A DNA stretch of 64,000 nt from Pteria penguin (GCA_035048485.1 CM068586.1:49936433-50000432), one strand, 5' to 3'; numbered from the stretch's first letter, positions 13,078 through 48,655 are shown. Notes: generated by a model from the sequence alone, not told the origin. Numbers and translations are program-made.

Positions 13078-14408
13078 TCGGTTCTTTTAGAAATCTCGCG
13101 AGTCTGTCATATATTCTCTGTAATAGTAAATTTTTTTTTCAAAATAAACCATAAATGTCTAACTCGTGTTACCAGCATGAATTTCATTTTTTTTTTTTCG
13201 AACAGCCATATTATATAAATTATATCGATTTTAAAAGCAGATTCTGTCATATAAAAATTTGAATAACGGTTTGCCGTCCATGCACAATTTACAGGTATAG
13301 ATTCATTAAAATGTTATTTACAATGTATGGAGTATTACACGAGCCATGCTTTATGTATCAATGGTTTCGCATTAAGTTCGAGTTTTAAAGTCAGAGCAGT
13401 GACTTAAATCGTAAAAAGATGGATTTTTAATTTGAATCAAATGTTTTCACATTCATAATAAACGTTATTTTATATTTGTTGATGTATGAATTTTCTAGAG
13501 TGTTTTGAGTGAACTTCCTTTGTGGTGAGTTGAGTGAGATAGTTGGTCCGTCCACCAGTCAACAACACCTAATGACGGACAATTGTCACGTCTATTAACT
13601 GCCCTACGTCTGTACTGAAAATACATCATGATGGAATATTTTTGGTGATGTCTATTTGTGTGCTTTTTCTTGTTTATTCTTTATATCTGTGACTATATTT
13701 TATCAGCTGAGTCAAATGATTTTCTCCTTTGTTACACTGCCATGATTTTGTATTGGAACAAACACAACGCTTTGAAAAAGACACGTCTTGAATATTTATT
13801 TCTATATGACAAAGAACTCGTGCAGGAGTTATCAGAAAACTCTTTTGGATAACAATAATTGGTCAGCTGCTAGTAAATTCTAACTTTCACGAGGTAGAGT
13901 TAGACCTTGCGACACTCTGTTATACATGTTTCCTTTTGGATTAACTGATTGCTTATTGTTTTACGTTACTCCAAGATTAGTTTACGCACACGGTGGCGGC
14001 ATCTCCTTACTGCATTGCATAAAGGTTTTTACCTTTGCAACGGGTCCATCCGAAGCAGTGAGGGGTCTTTTGGACGGTAATCATTCGACATCAATTCAAC
14101 ATGTGTATGAAAAGAAATTCACCGGACAATGAACGCTCACTATATCTTGCCCAGCTAGAAAATCCAAAATATTTAGTGTCTCACTCACTTACTTACACAT
14201 ATCTAAAACATCTCTCTAAAAATCCCTAAAACCGAAAGCGCTCTCACACACTTAATCTAGAAAATAAAATAAAAACTTTTCTTTTGAGATTTATGAAGAT
14301 CATCACTTTATTCCAAAATCCTGTACCCATCATCTACGAATGATGATTTACAAGGTATGAGGGGATATTGAATTTTAGAATTTCATATTGCAGTGATGAT
14401 AGCAAAGC

Positions 14409-38591
<24,183 letters not shown>

Positions 38592-38699
38592 TAAATGTTA
38601 AATTTCTCGTTTTATTATTCATTTCTTCATTTATTTATTTATTCAGTTTCATCAAAATGTCAAGAAATTTTGTAACACCAAGGAGTATCTCCCTCATTT

Positions 38700-38790
38700 T
38701 GTGTCTTATAAGAATTCCAATCATTCGGCTATGAGCATCACTGAAGAGACATAAATTTGTCGAAATCCGCATCTGGTGCACAAAATTATA
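38700..38790 (+). repeat. Dispersed repeat R2, copy 3
   Basis: GAATTCCAATCATTCGGCTA, then GAGCATCACTGAAGAGACAT and CGCATCTGGTGCACAAAATT. In the probable 3' UTR of the calpain-like gene. Confidence 0.75.
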
Positions 38791-38791
38791 T

Positions 38792-38996
38792 CATGTATTG
38801 AGTCTTTTCGTTATACAGAGTTATTTCCCTTTTGAGCAGGTATCTGACGTCAAACCAATGTGACGTCAACCAGTTCTATGGCAACTAGTGTAAAATTACG
38901 GGAAGTGATATAGAAATTATATGACGTCAATGATTTGACGTCAGATACCTGCTCAAATGGGAAATAACTCTTCATAACAAAAAGACCCAATACATG
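38792..38996. mobile_element. Inverted-repeat MITE in probable 3' UTR
   Basis: CATGTATTGAGTCTTTTCGT at the left is matched inverted by AAAGACCCAATACATG at the right. The arms run about 60 bp, through GAGCAGGTATCTGACGTCAA. Several GACGTCA sites lie inside. A diverged single arm is at about 44604-44720. Confidence 0.85.
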
Positions 38997-39080
38997 TCCT
39001 AATATTGATTAGTTTAGAGTACTCACTTAATTCGCGAGGACTTCATTTTTGCATTATCAGCTAGTGTAAATCTACAAGAA

Positions 39081-39086
39081 AATAAA
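39081..39086 (+). terminator. Candidate polyadenylation signal of the calpain-like gene
   Basis: AATAAA lies 490 bases after the stop codon and is the first canonical hexamer I see downstream. The intervening 3' UTR would include an R2 repeat and a MITE. No transcript evidence. Confidence 0.35.
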
Positions 39087-39689
39087 GTCCTCCTTACCCC
39101 AAGTGCGATCATCTATACAGTAAAGTTACGCGGAAATATGTGAGATAATTTCTACAGTAAAGTCACGCGCAAACATATGTGAGATCACCAATGATGTAAA
39201 GACAAGCGGAAGTATAAGTGATTTACAGTTATAAGGGGTATTGAGTTAATGAAAGTAGTAACAGAGTTTTATTCAAAATTGAATACAAAATAAATTCTAT
39301 TTCTTAATGGATAAAAATAGAAAAATTTGTATTTGATTTTTTTAATCAGTGTCTTTTTGAAGAAAAAACACATTCAAAGGTTTTTTTTTTCTTTTTCAGT
39401 ATGATTTCCTAGTTTATAGACTTCAGTTGAAACCAAAGCAAACAGATACAGAGTAACATGTGATTTTATATTTTTAATCGCACAAAATGATATTTATTCA
39501 TACAATGTACGTCTGCCTTTTGTTATCCTTGATGCATTTATGTTTACTTCAGTTTATATTTGTACTATAATATAAATGCTTTAACAGAGAGAACATTATG
39601 TTTTTAATAAATATACAATTAGAAGCACTCATATGATCTTTAGCTTTACGATGTCATTAATTCATAAACATGATTATCTGTTATCGTAA

Positions 39690-41245
39690 TACGCCGCTGT
39701 GACTCAGTGTATGAGGAAGCCAGTGTACCTCAGTGGATGAGGACGTCGGTGTAGCTCAGTGGATGAGGAAGCCGGTGTGGTTCAGTGGTAGAGGAAGCCA
39801 GTGTAGCTCAGTGGTAGAGGAAGCCAGTGTAGTTCAGTGGATGAGGAAGCCAGTGTAGCTCAGTGGATGAGGAAGTCGGTGTGGCTCAGTGGATGAGGAA
39901 GTCGGTGTGACTCAGTGTATGAGAAAGCCGGTGTGGCTCAGTGGATGAGGAAGCCGGTGTGGTTCAGTGGATGAGGAAGTCGGTGTGGATGAGGAAGCCG
40001 GCGTGGTTCAGTGGATGAGGAAGTCGGTGTGGCTCAGTGGATGAGGAGGTAGGTGTGACTCAGTGTATGAGAAAGCCGGTGTGGCTCAGTGGATGAGGAA
40101 GCCAGTGTGGTTCAGTGGATGAGGAAGGTGTGGATGAGGAAGTCGGCGTGGTTCAGTGGATGAGGAGGCCAGTGTAGCTCAGTGGATGAAGAGTCGGTGT
40201 GGCTCAGTGGATGAGGAAGCCGGTGTGGTTCAGTGGATGAGGAAGCCGGTGTGGCTCAGTGGATGAGGAAGTCGGTGTAGCTCAGTGGATGAGGAAGCCG
40301 GTTTGGTTAAATGGATGAGGAAGTCGGTGTGGCTCAGTGGATGAGGAAGCCGGTGTGGTTCAGTGGATGAGAAAGTCGGCGTGGCTCAGTGGATGAGGAA
40401 GCCGGCGTGGTTCAGTGGATGAGGAAGTCGGTGTGGCTCAGTGGATGAGGAAGCCAGTGTAGCTCAGTAGTTGAGGAAAATGGTGTAGCTCAGTGGATGA
40501 GGAAGCCAATGTAGTTCAGTGGATGAGGTCGGTGTGGCTCAGTGAATGAGGAAGCTGGTGTGGCTCAGTGGATGAGAAAGACGGTGTGGATCAGTGGATG
40601 AGGAAGTCGGTTTGGCTCAGTGGATGAGGAAACCGGTTTGGTTCAGTGGATGAGGAAGTCGGTGTGGCTTAGTGGATGAGGAAGCCAGTGTGGCTCTGTG
40701 GATTAGGAGCCGGTGTGGCTCTTTAGATGAGGAAGTCGGTGTGGCTCAGTGGATGAGGAAGCCGCTGTGACTCAGTGGATGAGGAAGCCAGTGTAGCGCA
40801 GTGTATAAGAAAGCCAGTGTAGCTCAGTGTATGAGGAAGTCGGTGTAGCTCAGTGGATGAGGAAGACAGTGTGGCACAGTGGATGAAGAAAAGTGTGGCT
40901 CAGTGGATAAGGAAGCCGGTGTCTCAGTGGATGAAAAAGCTGGTGTGGCTCAGTGGATGAGTAAACTGGTATGGATCAATAGATAAGGAAGTCGGTGTGG
41001 CTCAGTGGATGAGGAAGCCAGTGTGGCTCAGTGTATGAGGAAGTCGGTGTGGCTCAGTGGATGAGGAAGCCAGTGTAGCTCAGTGTATGAGGAAGTCGGT
41101 GTGGCTCAGTATATGAGGAAGACGGTGTGGCCCAGTGGATGAGGAAGCCGGTGTGGCTCGGTAGATGAGGAAGTCAGCGTGGCTTAGTGGATGGGGAAGC
41201 CGGTGTGACTCAGTGGATGAGAAAGCTGGTGAGACTCAGCGGATG
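39690..41245 (+). repeat. 26-bp minisatellite with tRNA A-box units, about 60 copies
   Basis: The unit is GAAGCCGGTGTGGCTCAGTG followed by GATGAG, with frequent GTCGG and TAGCTCAGTGG variants. TGGCTCAGTGG matches the tRNA internal promoter A box. The array runs directly into the SINE at 41246, whose head has the same sequence. Confidence 0.93.
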
Positions 41246-41480
41246 AGGTGCTCCAGCTTGTGACCGAAATGTACCGGGTTCGGCTCTTGCTGTGAACAAG
41301 TCGGTGTCCTGTATTTCGGATAAGACAGAAAAAAGTGGTCCCGTCACGGTCGGTTATGGCACGTAAATGTTCCCTCATTACTTCGAGTGGGTTCGTTGCA
41401 AAAACTACAGGTATGAATTTTTATGCAGTGCATCAGGCAGATACATTCACCATATACGTGAAATAACCGTAGAGTGATGC
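41210..41480 (+). mobile_element. tRNA-derived SINE adjoining the 26-bp array
   Basis: The head includes CAGCGGATGAGGTGCTC and GTACCGGGTTCGGCTCTTGC. The body GTATTTCGGATAAGACAGAA and GGGTTCGTTGCAAAAACTAC and the AATCAATC-like tail match the SINEs at 44811 and 47751. Confidence 0.75.
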
Positions 41481-41514
41481 AGAACAAAAATGAGTCAATC
41501 AATTTGTTAGCGCA

Positions 41515-41745
41515 AATAGATAATCGGTTAGGTTCTCAGCTTGTGAACGAGATGTTCCGAGTTAGAGTCCCGCACTTTCGAATGACAAAGATAAATCCGT
41601 CAATTGACACGGTGGGCGTGGCAAGTATACCTCATTTGGGTCCATTGCATAGGTATGGCAAGATGTGCACTGCATCAGGTAGATGCCATGAAGACGTAAG
41701 TGCAGTAACCCTCGTGTGATTGCAACAACAACCAAGGAATCAATT
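41515..41745 (+). mobile_element. Second, decayed SINE
   Basis: GGTTCTCAGCTTGTGAACGA, GGGTCCATTGCATAGGTATG and GCATCAGGTAGATGCCATGA follow SINE order. Head decayed. Confidence 0.55.
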
Positions 41746-42461
41746 GTGCGTAATTATTGTTCAACAAATGAAATACGAAAACAGTTTGTAGAGTGCCAAT
41801 GTGTCGGTCAACACATAATGGTCATGACTATTGGAGTATGTTACTGTGATAAATGTCGATTTGAAATCATTTTAAACTGAGAAGTGTCTCCTCGTGCAAA
41901 TGTGTGTTTTTTCAATTTTCCATAAAAGTTTTCGGGGGAGGGATTTTTTCTGTATGGTCATACTAGTATGACGTTTCCTCTTCCTTATGTGCCTATCATC
42001 TTTGCTAATCAAGTCTCTGATCCGATTCTCTCCTCTATGGAAAGCCAAAGGGTTCAATATTCTATCTATGTAGATATGTATTTGTTGTTGTGAAATGAGT
42101 TATTGGGTCATTGTAAACATTAAAATGTTAATCCGTTACTCGACATTTGTAGTACATAACTGTTCGTTTACAAAATGAAGATGTAAGATGTTGTCAGTGT
42201 AAATGTACAAGTGAATGCTTTATTCGTTCATTGTAATTCAAAATGTATATCTCCGTAATTCTTATCTGATCTTCCGTAGATTGCAGTTGCGAGTTTTCAG
42301 AAACTTGTTATTTGTTGATCCGTGCAATGTTAGTTCGACATTCGTATTTCATCATTCGTGATTTGCTTTTCAACATTTGTACGGTAATGCACCATTATGA
42401 CGACAGAGGGTGCGCACTACGGCGAATCTTTTGTGAAACAGACTATAGAATCTATAGGAAA

Positions 42462-43394
42462 ATGTTAGAAAATCTAAAATCAAAAAGTTTTACTAAAATT
42501 CACTCTATCAAGTATTTTGACTTTTCGACTCTTTACACAACGATCCCTCATCAGAAATTAAAAGACAGATTAGCGGAAATTATTCAAAATGCATTTACTA
42601 GTAAAAACGGAAGCCGCAAATTCAAATATATAGTAATAGGCCACGATAAAACTTACTTTGTTAGGGAAAATTCTGATTCCAAAAATAAATATACTGAAAC
42701 AGCTGTCATCCAGATGTTGAACTTTCTTATCGATAACATTTTTGTGGTGTTTGGAGGTAAGGTTTTCAACAAATTGTCGGCATTCCAATGGGCACTAACT
42801 GTGCTCCGCTTCTGGCTGACATATTCCTTTACTCATACGAAGCTGAATTCATTCAGACTTTGCTTTCGCAAGGAAAAAAAACTATTGGCTCTTGGCTTCA
42901 ATTTTACTTACAGATATATAGATGACTTGCTTTCAATTAATAATCCTTCATTCGCGGATTACCTTAGCATCATCTATCCAAGTGAACTGGAGGTCAAAGA
43001 AACCACAGAAAGTAGTAATTCTACTTCGTATTTAGATATTATGTTGTCTTTCGACATTAATGGTCAATTGAACACCTCACTCTATGACAAACGTGACGAT
43101 TTCAATTTCGCTATCACAAACTTTCCTTTCATAAGTAGCAACATTCCATAGTCGCCCGCATACGGCGTATTCATATGCGTATTCATATCTCAGTTAATAC
43201 GTTATTCCAGAGCATGCTCAAATTACAGTGACTTTGTTCTGAGGGCTAGGCGACTTTCAGTTAAGCTGCTCAACCAGGGTTATATATGTGCTAGACTAGC
43301 AACGTCACTGAGGAAATTCTATGGTCGTTACGAGACTCTTATTACTCCATATGATATCTCGTTATCCAGACTTTTAAATGATATTCTGGACTGA
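42462..43394 (+). pseudogene. Penelope-like reverse transcriptase, frameshifted
   Basis: Motifs in order: YFDFSTLYTTIPHQKLKDRL (finger/palm start), a GIPMGTNCAPLLADIF block readable only in another frame (about 42778-42830), then RYIDDLLSINNPSFADYL with the catalytic Asp pair, and SLYDKRDDFNF. A TAG at 43149 and a short duplication (CATATGCGTATTCATAT) interrupt the C-terminal part, which continues to about 43394. At least two frameshifts and one stop, so not functional. Confidence 0.75.
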
Positions 43395-43534
43395 GACCGA
43401 TTCCGATCATTTTACACAGATTTGACACCTTCTATACTAGAAGGTTACCTACTTCGACTTCTCCATATATAAATACATATGGAATTTACACGATCTGACT
43501 CTTTCTACTGGGTATATGTGACGGGTGTTGCTAG

Positions 43535-43580
43535 CAAGCAGGAGATGCTCACTCTCCCCGGGCACCTGATCTCACTCCAT
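43535..43580 (-). repeat. R1 core inside the RT element's 3' end
   Basis: CTCCCCGGGCACCTGATCTC is the inverse of the R1 core. The same core occurs at the matching place in the 29-kb copy (29801-29826). Confidence 0.8.
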
Positions 43581-44603
43581 CACAGGTGTTCACATATGCT
43601 CTTCAAGTAGACATATTTTGTTATTTTCCATTTGTTTTTCATTTTCACTGATTTTGTATGTCCTCTGGTTTTATGATTTTTGGACTTGTGGTTTGGATTT
43701 ATCCATCATCTTTACATAGTACACTATCCCTATCGATTCTATAGTCTCTTTCACAAAAGATTCGCTGTAGTGAGCGCCCTCTGTCGTCATAATGGTGCAT
43801 TACCGTACAAATGTTTAAAAACAAATCACGAATGATGAAATACGAATGTCGAACTAACATTGCACGGATCAAGAAAAAACAAGTTTCTGAAAACTCGCAT
43901 CTGCAATTTACAGATGATCAGATAAGAATTACGGAGGTATACATTTTGAATTACAATGAACGAATAAAGCATTCACTTGTTGTACATTTACACAGACAAC
44001 ATCTTACATCTTCATTTTGCAAACGAACAGTTATGTACTACAAATGTCAAGTTACGGATTAACATTTCAATGTTTACAATGACCCAATAACGCATTTCAC
44101 AACAACAAATACATAACTACATAGATAGAATATTTAACCCTTTGGCTTTCTATACTCCTCACTCTCTTGGCAGATTTAGGTGGGATTTTAAATTCCCAAT
44201 TATCGATGCGATTGAAATCGTCTGCATCCAATATGTAGATAATATGGTTACAGTTCAAATATGTATATGTTTAGAACAGAAAACAGAAGACATCTGACAA
44301 AGTTGTATGACACAAATCACCAAGGACCTGCACACAACAAATGACAACAGCAGAATATACACGAGAACAGAATGGGACAAATGAACTATGGACTTGTTGA
44401 TCCTTGTTCCCTATATTGAGGAAATAATACATCATTTTGTACCTACATATTGATGCGGGCCTCTTCAACAGCATCGATAACTGAGGGTTTAAAACCCCCG
44501 ACTAAATCCGCCCAGGGGATAGCATTCCTATGAAAGTGTCATTATTACCTTCATTTCTTATACACCATATTCCAGAGAACAGATTTACGTTATAATTATT
44601 CTA

Positions 44604-44720
44604 TCGAGTCTTTTCGTTAAACAAACTTATTTCTCATTTGGGACGGTATATCACGTGAATCAATTATGGCGTCATCAATTTCCTATGAAAACGTCATTTG
44701 TGGATTATCATTTCCCGGAG
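44604..44720 (+). mobile_element. Diverged MITE arm
   Basis: CGAGTCTTTTCGTTAAACAA, then CTTATTTCTCATTTGGGACG, resembling the left part of the MITE at 38792-38996. Confidence 0.45.
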
Positions 44721-44756
44721 GGCCTTTTTCATTTTTATTTTATTGTTATTAGCATT

Positions 44757-44810
44757 TTCATTGTTATTATTATTATTAATTATTATTATTATTATTAGCA
44801 TTATTATTAA
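44757..44810. repeat. (ATT)n microsatellite
   Basis: ATTATTATTATT with GCATT interruptions. A similar tract resumes at 45408-45481 after the SINE and MITE. Confidence 0.9.
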
Positions 44811-45079
44811 GCCGGCGTGGCCTAGTGGTATCGCGCTGGACTCTGATCGGAAGGCCGGGGTTCGCGTTCCGCTCTGGTCATGCCTGTATCCTGTCTTTCG
44901 GATGAGGCAGTAAAAACCGAGGCCCGTGTCGTGGTATGCTTGGCACTTTAAAAATCCCTCACTGCTTAGGGCGGGTCCGTTGCAAAGGTCAAAATTTGTA
45001 TGCCCCGCATCAGGCAGATGCCGTCACCATGTACGCGAAATATTCGTGGTGTGATGTTAAACAAAAATCAATCAATCAA
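44811..45079 (+). mobile_element. Full-length tRNA-derived SINE
   Basis: The head AGCCGGCGTGGCCTAGTGGT (A box) and GGGGTTCGCGTTCCGC (B box), the body TCCTGTCTTTCGGATGAGGC, GCGGGTCCGTTGCAAAGG and CATCAGGCAGATGCCGTCAC, and the tail AATCAATCAATC. Confidence 0.88.
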
Positions 45080-45092
45080 AAGCATCATTATT

Positions 45093-45411
45093 CAGTAGCG
45101 GATTCAGAATTTCAAAAAAGGGGGGGGGGCACATGTGTATTAGCCAAATTACTCTGTCATTTTTGGTGCCAAATCCGGATTTTGACATGTAGATACATGA
45201 GCGGATCCTGAAATTTTTGTCAGAGGGGGTCCAACCAAAAAAGGTAAATTTTTCTCTTAGACGAGGGGGGTCCAACCCCAAAAAATGCCCAAATATTTCC
45301 TTTTTGTAAAATTTTCAGATTCCAGGGGGTTTCAGACCCCCCTCTGTATCCGCGCATGAGATATGTGGCGAAAAGGGCGGCCCGTCCCCCCCTCCTCTAA
45401 ATCCGCCACTG
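45093..45411. mobile_element. MITE with CAGTGGCG-type termini, copy 2
   Basis: CAGTAGCGGATTCAGAATTT at the start, TCTAAATCCGCCACTG at the end. An internal GAGCGGATCCTGAAATTTTT suggests two copies fused or nested. The flanks are ATT-rich, so the target duplication (perhaps TTATT) is ambiguous. Confidence 0.72.
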
Positions 45412-45599
45412 TTATTATTATCATTAGCATTATTATTATTAGCATTATTATTAGCATTATTTCTATTGTTATTATTATTAAAGCTTCTCAAAATTCCCAG
45501 TCGTCAAATAAAGTGAGCATAAATACAATTTGTAGGGTAAGAAAGATAATTCGTACAAGACTTGATATTGCTTACATCACATGACACTATTGACAACGA

Positions 45600-45841
45600 A
45601 GATCAACAAGGAAGTTGATGCTTTTATTGTTACAGGTAAGTAAATAATATTTTCATTCACGGTAAAGAGAAATAGTATTTGATCAATGAGAAAATGTCAT
45701 ATCATTTCATAAAACATTCATATCTACAATATACGATCGTTAGTTTTCATAGCCTACTGTACAACTGACTTGTTAACTGAATACGAAAGTACATGCAATA
45801 ATGCATTCAAAATCAACTAATTTCATTGCCATTCCTTTTAG
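45600..45841 (+). other. Probable 5' UTR exon end and intron of the B-box gene
   Basis: A strong donor TACAG|GTAAGTA occurs at 45635/45636 and a pyrimidine-rich acceptor TTCCTTTTAG ends at 45841, 24 bases before the ATG. This predicts a noncoding first exon ending at 45635 and a 206-bp intron. The transcription start is not visible. Confidence 0.5.
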
Positions 45842-45864
45842 ATCAAATCATTAACATCGATAAC

Positions 45865-47010
45865 ATGTCTACCACGTACTGCGACGCCTGCTTGAAACGC
45901 GGTCAACATTCCGCTATCTGTTCCGTTTGTTACCAATGCCGAGAATTCTACTGTAAGACATGTTCTGACATGCATCCTACATTCAAATCGTCAGAAGATC
46001 ACAACATATTTAAACTCCTCCTACCCGCTATCACCCCGTCAGTCAATAATGAGGACGAATGTGCTTCTGATTTTCTGAAAACAGAGTACGATGATCCACC
46101 ATACGCGGCGCAGGTGACCTTGGGCAGCAGGCGTGACGAAGGTCAAAGCAAACGTGCAGCTTTACCAAGAAGTGACAAGAAATCGACAAAACATGCTGAT
46201 CCTGGTAACCTGAAAGCCGTACACTGCAGAGACATCAGTGTCAAAAGGTCTGAGGATAAAAAAGATGTTGGAGTCAATGGTGTATTGACTGTAGCTGGTA
46301 AAGTCGTCGTAGTAGATAATGAAAACAAGATGCTCAAGTTGTTTGATGATAGCGGTACTTACCTGTCATCTACTGCACTCAAGGATTCTACATGGGGGAT
46401 CACACATGTCAGTGACGACACATTCGCTACAAGCAGACTCGATAAGAAAGTGTACCTATGGAATATACACGGCCAGACAGTAACATGTAGTGAAGTTACA
46501 TATCACGACAACTATTACGCGTACGGTATCCACTATAACCAGACATACTACTGCGTGTTACACAGGGACGACAATGTCATCACCATACTGGGGAGACATG
46601 GGGGACACGTCAGACACATCACAATCAGGAAAGCGTGCGGGAAGAAGATAACATTCGGGTATGATATCTATATGGATCAGAAGTCCCATGCCATATACGT
46701 GCCGTGCCAGGATGACAGTAGTGAAGTACTATGTATGTCTGTGGAGGGCGAGGTGCTATGGTTTACTCCCCTGTCAGGATTACTGCGGGGTATAACGGAA
46801 ATACGCGGCGTCTTGTGTGTAGCTGATATGTCTGGTTGTTTACATTTATTATTAAAAGCGGAAAAGTATGAACGTGAACTGCTGGAGGAGAGTTACGTGA
46901 ACGACAAGCCTGAGTACATATACTATGACGGACAAGGAGAAAAGCTGTATGTCAGCTTCTATTGCTATACAAACAAAGGTGACGTGATATCAGTATACTC
47001 CGTCACGTGA
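45865..47010 (+). CDS. B-box zinc finger / beta-propeller protein (TRIM-like)
   Basis: Single coding exon, 381 aa, from ATG 45865 to TGA. Residues 6-46 form a clear B-box zinc finger: C6-x2-C9-x12-C22-x2-C25-x4-C30-x2-C33-x3-H37-x8-H46. Residues about 55-110 are polar and probably disordered. From about 125 to the end there are repeated beta-strand blades with turns such as VVVDNENKMLKLFDDSG, like the NHL/WD-type propellers of TRIM2/3/56/71 relatives. There is no RING finger before the B-box and no clear coiled coil, so E3 ligase activity is not predicted from sequence. Bivalves carry many such genes, often called TRIM- or tripartite-motif-like. The upstream in-frame codons back to 45826 include an acceptor site, so they are not coding. 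Substrate and role unknown. Confidence 0.88.
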   Translation: MSTTYCDACLKRGQHSAICSVCYQCREFYCKTCSDMHPTFKSSEDHNIFKLLLPAITPSVNNEDECASDFLKTEYDDPPYAAQVTLGSRRDEGQSKRAALPRSDKKSTKHADPGNLKAVHCRDISVKRSEDKKDVGVNGVLTVAGKVVVVDNENKMLKLFDDSGTYLSSTALKDSTWGITHVSDDTFATSRLDKKVYLWNIHGQTVTCSEVTYHDNYYAYGIHYNQTYYCVLHRDDNVITILGRHGGHVRHITIRKACGKKITFGYDIYMDQKSHAIYVPCQDDSSEVLCMSVEGEVLWFTPLSGLLRGITEIRGVLCVADMSGCLHLLLKAEKYERELLEESYVNDKPEYIYYDGQGEKLYVSFYCYTNKGDVISVYSVT

Positions 47011-47750
47011 TAAACAGTGTAATGAGGATTCAGTGATGCTCTAGTGAGGCATTACCTAGCTCTGTGCTTTTAGGAAGTTAGGTACTTTTTGTGCTGTGCA
47101 CTTTTATTTTCTCTGTTTATATCCTTTCATCTTTTGTTTGTTTTTTTAAGATTTATTTCTCCTAAATTGATAGTTACATATTGGTATCTTATTGGTACTA
47201 ATGCCATATTGGTATATATTTGAATCTTTTTACATGAACAGGCATGTGTGGATTACCGTAGCAATTTAGCCCTCTTATTTCATATCTTTTCAGATTTTTT
47301 GCCATTTATGTACATTTTCAGGTATTTTCTTTTATTTTTCCATTGTTCTTATCTATTTTATATGGGTATCAGAATAGTAAATAGCTACACAAGTAACATA
47401 ATTATACTAGCTACTAGATTACATTTGTATAATCATATTCATGTTACATGTACATGTATATAGTAACCTGAAATATTTACTGATACATTATGTTTAACTG
47501 ACTTTTATGTTTATTAAAATAATCACTCACACACATATGCACACTTTCCTATAATGAAATACACAAGATACTGCATTATGATAATACATATTATAGAATA
47601 CAAAGAGACATCATGAGAATTAAGTTTCTCGGCATCCTTCTGTACTTGGGTCACTGCATTGTATATATTGTCCAAAGTCACTGTCACGTTTTCTTTGATT
47701 TCTTCATTGTAGTTTGGTGATAATTCCCTACTTTTGTATATAGTATCATG
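47011..47750. other. 3' flank of the B-box gene, AT-rich, no gene seen
   Basis: AT-rich sequence with T runs. No convincing coding frame and no canonical AATAAA close to the stop. Confidence 0.4.
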
Positions 47751-48030
47751 AAGCCGGGGTAGTGTAGTGGATAAGGTGCTCTGCTCGTGATGTAGAGGTC
47801 CCGGTTCAACTCCCGCCCTGAGCACACCGGTGTTCTGTCTTTCGGATGATACAGTAAAAACCGAGGTCGCGTGTCAAGGTAGGCGTGGCACGTGAAAGAT
47901 CCCTCAAAGCTTCGGGTGGGTCCGTTGCAAAGGTCTAAATTTGTATGCAATGCATCAGGCAGATGCCATCACCATATACATGAAATAATCGTGGAGTGAC
48001 GTAAAACCATAATCAATGAATCATTATATA
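47751..48030 (+). mobile_element. Full-length tRNA-derived SINE
   Basis: GTAGTGTAGTGGATAAGGTG (A box), CCCGGTTCAACTCCCGCC (B box), CTTTCGGATGATACAGTAAA, GGGTGGGTCCGTTGCAAAGG, and a tail near AATCAATGAATCATT. Confidence 0.88.
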
Positions 48031-48655
48031 GTATCACGTTGTATGGAAATAAACATTGTGAAGAAGAGGAATGTTAAAGTAGAATGGTTTCTCTCTTTGT
48101 AAGTTACACACAGATATGATGTGGATTGCTTTCTTTATCAGAAGTTATGGAGGAATTATGGTGAAATTTGACATGAATGAAGTAATTACAATACCCCCTT
48201 GAAGAGTTCTTATTTTGAATGTGGGGTGGATCCAGAATGACATAAGCTCCAGGGGGTACTTTCCTATAACAAACTTCTCTCCATACGGATTTAATAGACT
48301 GACACACCGAGTGTATAAGAGTGATTCAGTGTGGTATCTTAAGAAGTGTTAAAGCTAACCTGAGCATAATTCAGTACTTTTTCTATGGTATCTGGTTGTA
48401 AGGAAATCAATGTTTTGAAGAAGAGAAATGTAAAACTAGTTCATAGGAATACTTTTTTCGTTTAAGATAAACTTCTCTCCATACTAATTGAATAAAATGA
48501 CAAACCCAGTGTATATGAATGATCCAGTATGGTATCTTAAGTCAAAAAGGAGTTAGCTCACCTAAGACTAAGGCTCAAGAATGTTTTGCCATTACACATT
48601 TTCCGTTGTCCGCTGTATGTCCTTCTTTTGTCCGTCGTCTGTAAACTGCACTTTT
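48031..48655. repeat. Diverged direct duplication
   Basis: AAACTTCTCTCCATACGGAT ... GTGTGGTATCTTAAG near 48270-48340 is repeated in diverged form as AAACTTCTCTCCATACTAAT ... GTATGGTATCTTAAG near 48470-48540. No coding signal. Confidence 0.6.

Larger units (their letters stand above)
1..14393. other. Gene-poor repeat-rich region upstream of the calpain-like gene
   Basis: No frame here shows family homology or codon-like structure. Open frames of 60-100 codons are scattered on both strands as expected by chance in AT-rich DNA. The stretches 1250-2395, 2531-3480, 4290-6560, 7900-8925, 9020-9960 and 13080-14390 contain nothing I can name. Recognisable repeats are listed separately. Confidence 0.6.
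42020..44172 (+). mobile_element. Penelope-like element with about 440-bp terminal inverted repeats
   Basis: The left arm (about 42020-42461) and right arm (about 43730-44172) are inverted copies. For example, CATTTGTAGTACATAACTGT near 42149 pairs with its inverse near 44034, and AGACTATAGAATCTATAGG pairs with CTATCGATTCTATAGTCT. Between them lie a broken reverse transcriptase and the 3' noncoding segment shared with 29650-29967. Penelope-like elements are known to carry terminal repeats in direct or inverted orientation. The overall shape could also be a foldback rearrangement. Confidence 0.7.

Noticed and set aside
39690..41245. CRISPR-like array
   Set aside because: Units are contiguous 26-bp tandem repeats with no unique spacers, in eukaryotic DNA.
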